Source: Stomoxys calcitrans (Eukaryota > Arthropoda > Insecta > Diptera > Muscidae). Taken from it: 64,000 bases of DNA. The notes beneath the pieces were generated by a model. That model saw nothing but the letters and a program-made list of their open reading frames with translations. It did not search any database and was not told the origin of the DNA. Where the stretch lies: contig NC_081553.1 of NCBI RefSeq assembly GCF_963082655.1, positions 36,281,509 through 36,345,508 of the forward strand, given 5' to 3'. Position numbers and translations under genes: made by a program. Below, piece by piece: positions 1 through 8,192 of this stretch. Every line of letters starts with the position of its first letter. Position 1 is the stretch's first letter.

Positions 1-655
1 ACGGTGAATCTCTTCGGACTTGCCCAGTGTCATTTCCAAGGAACTCTCGTCCTTTTTACTTAGAACATTTTCATTCCTAACCCAGGTTCAAATCCTTAAC
101 CGGCGTGGGTCATTAATAGACTGTAGTCATACACACACGAGCGGCGATAGAATAAATCTCGATGTGCTCTGGAATAGTTATTGCTTGGAACTTTGAGCTT
201 TGAACCTTGTATCAAGTTATATGTATTAAATAAAATCAAAGTTTAGTTGCGAGGCACCAGGCAGGTACACAGTTTTCGGATGATGGAATGCTCCGGAGGA
301 AGTAGCTGCAACTTCTGTGGCAAATAATAAGCAGTATCGAGTGGAGAGTCTCAGTTAGAGGTCGAACGGCACCGGATCTTGCTTAACCCGTTAACGCCTG
401 ACCCCGATTCTGTTGTCTCTTTTTTTTTAAATTTTCCTAAAAAATAAAAAGGTTTGGTAAATTGTTTTCTCTAAAAAATTAAACATTTTTGAAAAAAAAA
501 AATAAAAAAACAAAAATTCTTTTAATTTTCTAATCTACTATGATTTTACAAAAAAAAAATCATTTTCTTAGTATTTTATGACCATTTAGCGAAAAAACTG
601 GATTTTAATGACCTTTACAGAATGACGTTTCCAAAAATCTCACTCGTAAAAACTT
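1..655. other. Repeat-like flank of the LTR element
   Basis: I see no coding exon here. The stretch is AT-rich, with a tRNA B-box-like GGTTCAAATCC near 86-96. A TTAACCCGTTAACG motif near 384-397 is nearly the inverse complement of CGTTAATGGGTTAA near 7335-7348, on the other side of the LTR element. The two may be the ends of an older terminal-inverted-repeat element that the LTR element split. That is inference. Confidence 0.4.
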
Positions 656-659
656 TGAG
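656..659. repeat. Target-site duplication, left copy (TGAG)
   Basis: TGAG directly precedes the left LTR. The same four bases directly follow the right LTR at 7162-7165. Four-bp duplications are usual for Ty3/gypsy integrases. Confidence 0.9.
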
Positions 660-1354
660 TGTAACAGCCCAGCATTTACAAACATGTTAAGGTCACCAAC
701 AACTTAACTGCATAATATCTCAATGTTAAAAATAAACAATTAGGATACCTACTCTTTTGTGTTATGTTAATCTCTTATAAAATTACAATGTTACAATGTG
801 ATAATGTTACGCTCTAGATAATCGGTAACTATTGCTGTCTCACTCTATCTTGTTTTGCATAACATATAATTACTCTCTTTTGTCAAGACTCAAGATAATT
901 GTAATCTAATGAACGCTCTTTTGCTCAAGATTTCGATAGTTAAGAATAATTGTTTTTGTAATTCTTTCGAACATAGATTTTGTTTCCACTCTAGATGGTT
1001 AGAGTGATTCTGTGAAAGTCTTAAAAGCTATGTACATGTCGATAAAAATCATCATTCTTGTCAGACTGTTGGACAATAAAGTTGTTTAAACTTAAAACAC
1101 GCTTGTTTTACTCGAAAGGCCTAACAAAAATATATAATAACATACAATATAAAACCAAAATATTCGCTTAGACTCGGGAAGACTTTAAGACTACCGCAGC
1201 TAGCGAAATCCTAGGACGAATACAGTGCAGTACTGCCTTATTCTAGTCCAGGAATAAAATTAAAATAAAATAAAATTTAATTTAATTTATTAAAAACTAA
1301 GGTAAAGCCCTCTAGTTGGACCATTATCTTGTCCAAGAGGACTCGTCCCTTACA
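660..1354 (+). repeat. 5' long terminal repeat
   Basis: 695 bp with TG...CA ends and TGTAA/TTACA terminal inversion. It holds AATAAA at about 1074 and an AT-rich stretch near 1255-1295. I saw no difference from the right LTR. Confidence 0.95.
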
Positions 1355-1355
1355 A

Positions 1356-1369
1356 TTGGCGCCCAACGG
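1356..1369 (+). promoter_or_regulatory. Primer-binding site of the LTR element
   Basis: TTGGCGCCCAACGG starts two bases after the LTR. It contains the TGGCGCC core complementary to a tRNA 3' end. A tRNA-Lys-type primer is likely but not verified. Confidence 0.75.
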
Positions 1370-1677
1370 AAAATTTTGGAAAAATAACTTTTCAAATCAA
1401 ATCGAAAATTTAAACCATCGAGGCTTCAATTTTGCTTCACGTGGATTTATTGGTCATCATATATTGGACTCATAAGCAACGGTAAATCATATGTGTTGTT
1501 GTTGTTTTGAAATTGCTCCATCAGTGATCAATAGGTGTTGTTGTTGTTAAATTGGACCTCTGTGATCTGCCTATAATTGTTGTTAGTACTACGTTTGCCT
1601 ATGGTAGCAAATAGTTGCTAGAGAACGTGTGGCTCTAATTACGATAAAATAATAAAACGAATTTCATCGCTTGAGGT

Positions 1678-4600
1678 ATGCCAAGAACTACAATGAACTC
1701 AATAAATGCTGTAGGCCCGATTCCAGAGCAAGCACTTGCTGGAGGCACAAGCACTTCTTCGACCGTTCCAAATACTCCTCAAACCCCTTCTAATGCACCA
1801 TCTACTAGAAAACAAAATCCTGCTCCTATGCAAAGTAACCCTGTTCCAAATCAATCTAGATCCAATTCAAATTCCGTCCCCGTTACTGTGAGCCTTTCAG
1901 AAAGCCAATTTTCCCATCTATTAGGAAATTCTGTCCGTCAAGAAAGTCGATCTACTTTTAGCTCTTGCAGCGCACGTTTCAATGGTGGTCGAAGCACAGC
2001 AAAAGTCGAAGATTTTATTGCTACGATCTTGGTGTACAAAGAGGCAGAAAATATGTCAGATTCCATGGCTCTTCTTAGCCTTCCATTGCTACTCGAAGGT
2101 TACGCATCCTCTTGGTGGCAAGGCGTCAAGTTTGAAGCCGGAACCTTTTCAGATGCCATAGCATTATTACGCGATGCTTTTTCACCGCCAAAACCAGATT
2201 GGAGGATCTACTCTGAAATATTTCAGGATAAACAAAGACCTTATGAGTCGACTGATAGTTTCGTGTGTAGAAAGAGAAGCCTTTTCGCTCAGTTAAAAGA
2301 AAGACTTCCAGAGAGCACTATTATAAACATGATTTTTTCACAAATTAGTATTCAAATCCGAGAGAAAATTCCTCGCGAAAGCGTCAAGACTTTCCAAGAA
2401 CTTCTATACAAAGCTCGAGATATTGAACTGTCAATAAATGAAAATAAAACTGAAGGTAACAAAACGTTTAGTTCCTCAGAAAAACCACAAATACGCTGCT
2501 CTTACTGCAGAAAGAAAAACCATACAGCAGATGTGTGTTACAAACGCATTGAAATAGAGAAAAGGGGGAAACCCGAAGAAAATAAAATTAACTGTTACGG
2601 ATGCGGCGCTGTGGGATATTACAGATCCAATTGTCCAACTTGTAATAACCGTAACATCTTAGAAAGTCCAAAAACGCTTGATTTCAATAGCATACAGACA
2701 ACCCTCGTAGGCCACGACGTGCCCACTGTTGAAATTAATGTAAACGGCTTGAATGGCGAAGCTTATTTGGACACGGCAGCGAGAACCAGTGTGGCAGGGT
2801 ACTACTTGTTTCAAAAACTTGTCGAGAAAGAAGTCAAATTCCAGAAAGTATTCGCAGAAATAACCTTGGCAGATGGAGCTGCTCGAAAAGAAGTTGTCTG
2901 TTCTACAATTGTGGATATAATAATAGGAAAACGTCTAAAACGTATAAGGTTTATCTGTCTTCCAAATGCCAGGTGCAATAGGACACTTTTGGGCATTGAT
3001 TTTCTAGAGCAGGCTGGCATTGTAATGGATTTAGCCCAAAGGGTCTGGTATTTTAAGGACGAGCCAAAAGAATTTTTCAAATTTAAAACGAAAACGGTCA
3101 ATGTCAAAGGTATCGCAGTTAGCCAAGCCCACATAGAAGATGCACAACCAAAATCATCTTCAAATTTGCAAGATTTCATGTCATGGTTTGAGTCGAATTG
3201 TAAAGAAAACCCACCATTGGGTGAGTTGTACTCAAAGCCCGAAAATTACTCACCTGGGGGCTTATTTAAAATTTTTGAAGACTCACTGCCAAACGGGTTT
3301 GAAATGCCTCAATCAGCTGATTTATTTCCTCCTTTGAAGAAAACTCGCAAAGATTCAGAGTCTTGGAGTCCATTGGCATTTGAACTGAATTCCCTCGATT
3401 TTAATATTTGTGAGGACGAAAATTCGTATTTGGTAGAATCCCAGAAACGGGAGCTTTTATCTTTCTTGACATCCCATGAGGATATATTTGAAAATATTAG
3501 CTCGCCCATTAATGGTATTACGCACAAAATCAACACGGGTGGTCATACACCCATATCAAATCCGCCATATAGAATTTCACCGGCTATGAAGGAAAAGTTG
3601 AAGATGGAAATAAATTCCATGTTGACAAAGGGTATAATTGAAGAGGTTGAATCACCTTGGGCTTTTCCCGTCGTTCTTATACCGAAAAAGGATGGTTCCA
3701 TTCGATTTTGCGTCGATTACCGAAAACTAAACGCAATTACAGTTACAGATACATATCCTTTGCCACGTATGGAGGACCTTTTACACGCAGCAAAAACAAC
3801 ACCCTTTATGTCAACCCTCGATTTAAAATCAGGTTATTGGCAAATACGAATGTCAGAAGACGATAAGTTGAAAACGGCTTTTACTACTCCTTTCGGCATT
3901 TTTGCTTTTAATAGAATGCCTTTCGGCCTTAAAAATGCGCCCGCAACCTTTCAAAGGATAATCGATAAATTTCGTTCTAGTCTCCCAAGCATATTAATTC
4001 TGGCCTATTTGGACGACATTATAATATGTTCGCAAAATTTTGCTTCCCACATCAAAGACCTGGACATGGTATTTAAAAAGCTCAAATTTATTGGATTTCA
4101 CCTTAACAAGGATAAATGTTTTTTCGCTAAGCCGGAAGTCAAATACTTGGGCCACATTTTAACACAAGGTGGTATAAAAATAGATCCTGAAAAGTCATCG
4201 GCAATCCTGAATAGACCAATTCCTAAAAATGTTAAACAGCTTATGTCTTTCTTGCAAACATGTTCCTGGTTCAGAAGGTTCATACCTGATTTTGCCAAAA
4301 TATCAAAGCCATTATCGAATTTAACAAAGAAGCTTGCTGTATGGAAATGGTCCGAAGAGGAAAATAAATCGTTCGAAAAGCTAAAAAGACTGCTTTCATC
4401 ACCACCAATTTTGCAACAAGTAAAAGAGAATCAGCCGTTTTTCTTAAGGACAGATGCAAGCAATTATGCGATCGGGGCTGTTCTACTTCAGGGGGAGAAA
4501 GAGGACGAACAACACCCAATTGAATATGCCAGCCGCCTTCTCTTACCAGCGGAGCGAAACTATTCCACCACAGAGCGCGAAGCTTTAGCTGTCGTGTGGG

Positions 4601-6417
4601 CAGTTCAGAAATTTCGCGGTTATATAGAAGGATCTGAGGTTTCTATCTTGACAGATCATCAGCCGCTGAAGTGGCTATTCTCCTTAAAATCCCCAACGGG
4701 CCGTTTAGCTAGATGGTCCTTGCTATTACAAAGTTACAATTTTACAATTAACTATACTCCCGGAAGACAGAATGTCATAGCGGATACGTTATCCAGACCA
4801 CCATGTTCTCACGAAGTATGCATCGAATCCTGTGAATGTAATGCTATAGATATTGACTTACCGCGAAAAGGACTTGAAGACTTTCGTCAAGCGCAGCTTG
4901 AAGATGATGATCTAAGGCAAATTATTACATCATTCGAAAAGGATGATGAGAATGTACTTAGACATACAAATCGTGGATATATGATGCTTGACGGTGTACT
5001 GTATAGATATTGTTGTGAACAAGATTCAGAGAACGGACAGTTGGTCCTTCCAAAATCACTTCGTGATGAAATTTTATATAAATACCATAAGGATGCTATA
5101 TCTGGCCATTACGGAAAAGATAAAACTACTAGCCGAATAACAGCACTATTTTATTGGCCAGGGATAAGAAACGATATTGGGAACTATGTGAAATCATGCG
5201 AAGAATGTAAGCGTTATAAGCCTTCAAACATGAAACCGTCCGGATTATTACAAACAATATCCACTAACAAGCGTTTTGAGATAATTGCAGTGGACCTCTT
5301 TGGACCCTTGCCAAGGACAATAGAGGGTTATCAGTGGATATTAATCGTAGAAGACATATGCAGTAGATGGGTGGAGTTATTTGCTCTTAAGGATGCCACT
5401 GCAGAAAATTGTGCTATAACTTTGTTAAACGAAGTGGTTTTGAGATATGGGGTCCCTCGTAGAATACACACAGACAATGGCACTCAATTTATATCGGCAT
5501 TAATGCAGAAACTAACATTTTGTTTGGGAATTAAACAAACTTTTACCCCAATTTATCATCCGCAATCAAATCCCGTGGAAAGGAAAAATCGCGATTTGAA
5601 AGCGCAACTTTCCATATGCGTAGGTACAGACCATAAAAAATGGAGTATAATGCTACCAGCAATAAGATTTGCAATGAATACTGCAAAGTGCGACAGTACG
5701 GGACAAACAGCAGCGTATCTTACTTTCGGAAGAGAGCTTCGAACGCCAACGGAAGTGCATTATGACTTTAGGGCCATCGTAAAGGCTGAAAACTTTGTCC
5801 CACAAATCACACCATATTTATTGAAACTAGCCGATACTTTGGAGATCGCCAATGAAACTCAAATTAAAATGCAGGACAAAAATAAGAGGGTAGTGGATCT
5901 CAAGCGTAAAAGTCAGCCAGACTTTCAAGTCGGATGTAAAGTTTTGGCAGAAACTCATATATTAAGCAAAGCTAAAGATAGCATAACCTCTAAGTTCGTT
6001 CCCAAAAGAGATGGGCCGTATGTAATTATTGCAAAGAAAGGTTCCAATTGCTATAGTATTGCGGCTATTAATGAACCTAATCTACCAGTAGCAACAGTAC
6101 ATTCGTCTGCTTTAATACCATACGAAGGCGAAGATATGGATCCTGTTTATCCAAAACGTAAACGAGGTCGCCCTTCCAAAGAAAGCCATGTACAACATAA
6201 ACAACAACACGAGCAGCATCGTTATCATCACAAACAGCAACAACACGAGCAGCATCGTCAGCCACATAAACAACAACATGACCAAAATAGTCAACAACAA
6301 ACCGAAAAGAAACTTCAGCAGCAGCAGGGACAACATGGTAACCAACAAGAAACCCATTGTAGAAAAGAGCCATCACCAGCACCGAGGAGGTCTGCGCGTT
6401 TAGCCAAAAATATTTAA
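1678..6417 (+). CDS. Gag-Pol polyprotein of Ty3/gypsy element
   Basis: One 1579-residue frame carries all internal proteins without a frameshift. Order by residue: Gag domain with a WW-containing block and a helical region (about 95-260); two zinc knuckles, CSYC..H...C (273-286) and CYGC...C (about 305-320); aspartic protease with active site YLDTAA (about 363-368); reverse transcriptase with YLDD (777-780); RNase H starting RTDASN (about 924); integrase with an HHCC zinc site (about 1138-1177), then D about 1206, D1266 and E1301; and a GPY/F module (RDGPYV, about 1444). The tail has an AT-hook-like RGRPSK, a long His/Gln-rich stretch, and ends RRSARLAKNI, a basic end seen in other gypsy Pol proteins. 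The protease reads DTA rather than the usual DTG/DSG, and 34 rather than 35 residues separate the last two integrase acids. ATG at 1678 is the first start after the leader. Frame and domains are seen; activity is inferred. Confidence 0.95.
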   Translation: MPRTTMNSINAVGPIPEQALAGGTSTSSTVPNTPQTPSNAPSTRKQNPAPMQSNPVPNQSRSNSNSVPVTVSLSESQFSHLLGNSVRQESRSTFSSCSARFNGGRSTAKVEDFIATILVYKEAENMSDSMALLSLPLLLEGYASSWWQGVKFEAGTFSDAIALLRDAFSPPKPDWRIYSEIFQDKQRPYESTDSFVCRKRSLFAQLKERLPESTIINMIFSQISIQIREKIPRESVKTFQELLYKARDIELSINENKTEGNKTFSSSEKPQIRCSYCRKKNHTADVCYKRIEIEKRGKPEENKINCYGCGAVGYYRSNCPTCNNRNILESPKTLDFNSIQTTLVGHDVPTVEINVNGLNGEAYLDTAARTSVAGYYLFQKLVEKEVKFQKVFAEITLADGAARKEVVCSTIVDIIIGKRLKRIRFICLPNARCNRTLLGIDFLEQAGIVMDLAQRVWYFKDEPKEFFKFKTKTVNVKGIAVSQAHIEDAQPKSSSNLQDFMSWFESNCKENPPLGELYSKPENYSPGGLFKIFEDSLPNGFEMPQSADLFPPLKKTRKDSESWSPLAFELNSLDFNICEDENSYLVESQKRELLSFLTSHEDIFENISSPINGITHKINTGGHTPISNPPYRISPAMKEKLKMEINSMLTKGIIEEVESPWAFPVVLIPKKDGSIRFCVDYRKLNAITVTDTYPLPRMEDLLHAAKTTPFMSTLDLKSGYWQIRMSEDDKLKTAFTTPFGIFAFNRMPFGLKNAPATFQRIIDKFRSSLPSILILAYLDDIIICSQNFASHIKDLDMVFKKLKFIGFHLNKDKCFFAKPEVKYLGHILTQGGIKIDPEKSSAILNRPIPKNVKQLMSFLQTCSWFRRFIPDFAKISKPLSNLTKKLAVWKWSEEENKSFEKLKRLLSSPPILQQVKENQPFFLRTDASNYAIGAVLLQGEKEDEQHPIEYASRLLLPAERNYSTTEREALAVVWAVQKFRGYIEGSEVSILTDHQPLKWLFSLKSPTGRLARWSLLLQSYNFTINYTPGRQNVIADTLSRPPCSHEVCIESCECNAIDIDLPRKGLEDFRQAQLEDDDLRQIITSFEKDDENVLRHTNRGYMMLDGVLYRYCCEQDSENGQLVLPKSLRDEILYKYHKDAISGHYGKDKTTSRITALFYWPGIRNDIGNYVKSCEECKRYKPSNMKPSGLLQTISTNKRFEIIAVDLFGPLPRTIEGYQWILIVEDICSRWVELFALKDATAENCAITLLNEVVLRYGVPRRIHTDNGTQFISALMQKLTFCLGIKQTFTPIYHPQSNPVERKNRDLKAQLSICVGTDHKKWSIMLPAIRFAMNTAKCDSTGQTAAYLTFGRELRTPTEVHYDFRAIVKAENFVPQITPYLLKLADTLEIANETQIKMQDKNKRVVDLKRKSQPDFQVGCKVLAETHILSKAKDSITSKFVPKRDGPYVIIAKKGSNCYSIAAINEPNLPVATVHSSALIPYEGEDMDPVYPKRKRGRPSKESHVQHKQQHEQHRYHHKQQQHEQHRQPHKQQHDQNSQQQTEKKLQQQQGQHGNQQETHCRKEPSPAPRRSARLAKNI

Positions 6418-6455
6418 TAATATTCAGTTACATCATCGTGGCGATTGATGCAACT

Positions 6456-6466
6456 GAGGGGGAGGT
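6456..6466 (+). promoter_or_regulatory. Polypurine tract
   Basis: A purine run GAGGGGGAGG followed by T abuts the right LTR. This is where plus-strand DNA synthesis would prime. Confidence 0.8.
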
Positions 6467-7161
6467 TGTAACAGCCCAGCATTTACAAACATGTTAAGGT
6501 CACCAACAACTTAACTGCATAATATCTCAATGTTAAAAATAAACAATTAGGATACCTACTCTTTTGTGTTATGTTAATCTCTTATAAAATTACAATGTTA
6601 CAATGTGATAATGTTACGCTCTAGATAATCGGTAACTATTGCTGTCTCACTCTATCTTGTTTTGCATAACATATAATTACTCTCTTTTGTCAAGACTCAA
6701 GATAATTGTAATCTAATGAACGCTCTTTTGCTCAAGATTTCGATAGTTAAGAATAATTGTTTTTGTAATTCTTTCGAACATAGATTTTGTTTCCACTCTA
6801 GATGGTTAGAGTGATTCTGTGAAAGTCTTAAAAGCTATGTACATGTCGATAAAAATCATCATTCTTGTCAGACTGTTGGACAATAAAGTTGTTTAAACTT
6901 AAAACACGCTTGTTTTACTCGAAAGGCCTAACAAAAATATATAATAACATACAATATAAAACCAAAATATTCGCTTAGACTCGGGAAGACTTTAAGACTA
7001 CCGCAGCTAGCGAAATCCTAGGACGAATACAGTGCAGTACTGCCTTATTCTAGTCCAGGAATAAAATTAAAATAAAATAAAATTTAATTTAATTTATTAA
7101 AAACTAAGGTAAAGCCCTCTAGTTGGACCATTATCTTGTCCAAGAGGACTCGTCCCTTACA
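6467..7161 (+). repeat. 3' long terminal repeat
   Basis: Same length and, as read, the same sequence as 660-1354. It is followed by the TGAG duplication at 7162-7165. Confidence 0.95.
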
Positions 7162-7165
7162 TGAG

Positions 7166-7662
7166 AATATTTTTTGTTTGATTTTTTGAGCTATAAAAAA
7201 ATTGCCGCTCTTCGCGGAAAAAACATGACCTTATATGACATGAACAAATTCCAATTGCATTAGGATACATTTTTCTAACTCGAGCTAAAATTTTTCCAAG
7301 ACAGCTCTATTTTTGGGATTTTTTACCCATTCGTCGTTAATGGGTTAAATACTGAGTGCCTATGATGCTGAGGTATGACAAAGCAAGTCATTGGCGCCTT
7401 CAAATATCCAATGGCCATCATGTTCCCGCGGCGACCGGTACTATGGACCGGAACGAGCATCCTCATCTATAGGAGCTTGACCAGAATCGCTACGTTCACA
7501 TAAAAATGTGACTACTACTACAATAACATAGCCTTTCTCTATACTATGCATCCATTCCCTAACATTTTTCTTATTCAGTCTCTGAGAGCCTGGTTCATCT
7601 TAAACTAGTCATCTAGGATTCAAAAACTGTCCCTCGATCCCTCATATTTCTTATGCTTACAG
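7166..7662. repeat. Repeat-derived intronic or upstream sequence
   Basis: The stretch 7350-7500 (ACTGAGTGCCTATGATGC, then a 'GACCGGTACTATGGACCGGA' block) recurs in inverse orientation at about 51310-51490, so it is an interspersed repeat. A polypyrimidine stretch ending TTACAG at 7662 is the splice acceptor of the following exon. Confidence 0.55.
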
Positions 7663-8008
7663 ATTCGTGGTTCATAAATTGGGCAAAGGAAAATATATCC
7701 TACAATCCATACCCGGAGAGCTGAGTATGGAAGAAACTACGATACTAACACAGGCATCGAATACTGAACAAGGCTTTGTAACTCTTACGATGCTCATTGA
7801 ACAATTGGGGTATGTATACGAAAAAAAAATCTTTAAAAATTTTTTCTAACTCAATGTTGCCTTTAGATGGTCTGACTATAGAGCCCGCCAGTCCTTGGAT
7901 AAAGTTGTAAGTGAAGGCCTATGTTGGATTGATGAACAAGATGAGGAAACAAGTTATTGGTTTCCCAGTTTATTCCCTGGCCGAACGACTCAAGTGAATT
8001 CAGCATAA
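7663..8008 (+). CDS. lsn: Vps22/SNF8, ESCRT-II subunit (3' exons)
   Basis: Last two coding exons of the ESCRT-II subunit Vps22 (SNF8/EAP30; larsen in Drosophila), which helps sort ubiquitinated receptors into endosomal vesicles. Exon 7663-7809 (acceptor TTACAG, donor G|GTATGT) encodes FVVHKLGKGKYILQSIPGEL and onward. Exon 7867-8008 completes a split Gly codon and encodes QLGWSDYRARQSLDKVVSEG, then WIDEQDEETSYWFPSLFPG, stopping with TAA. The IPGELSM, YRA.Q.LDK, and WID....YWFPSLF blocks match the C-terminal winged-helix region of the family. The N-terminal half is not in the window, so the gene must start left of base 1 with the young LTR element in an intron. The 57-bp intron is typical for flies. 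It converges on the coiled-coil gene, whose stop is 185 bp away. Confidence 0.9.
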
Positions 8009-8192
8009 GGCAATACTCTAAGGAAAACAGTTTCGTTGTTTTGTTTTTTTGAAAAGTAGGTATATATATTTACATAAAAATATAAAACAAATAGTGATTC
8101 TCACACAAGTGAGCAACAATAAAAATTTGTATGTAAAAAAAAAACAAAACATCCTAAATGCATATGAAGTTATTAATCGATTGAATTCAAAT

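Larger units (their letters stand above)
660..7161 (+). mobile_element. Complete Ty3/gypsy LTR retrotransposon
   Basis: A 6502-bp element with two 695-bp direct repeats (660-1354 and 6467-7161) that read identically base for base. Both begin TGTAAC and end TTACA. The target is duplicated as TGAG (656-659 and 7162-7165). A primer-binding site follows the left LTR, a purine tract precedes the right LTR, and a single uninterrupted gag-pol frame fills the interior. No env-like frame exists between the gag-pol stop and the right LTR. Identical LTRs, an exact duplication and an open frame indicate a very recent insertion, possibly still active. It lies in the same orientation as lsn, about 500 bp upstream of the first lsn exon in the window, so probably inside an lsn intron. 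Confidence 0.95.

Noticed and set aside
6077..6382. Minus-strand gene opposite the Gag-Pol tail
   Set aside because: It is the antisense of the His/Gln repeat, with only Val/Leu low-complexity text.
6418..6466. env gene in the LTR element
   Set aside because: Only 49 bp separate the gag-pol stop from the right LTR and no other frame is available.
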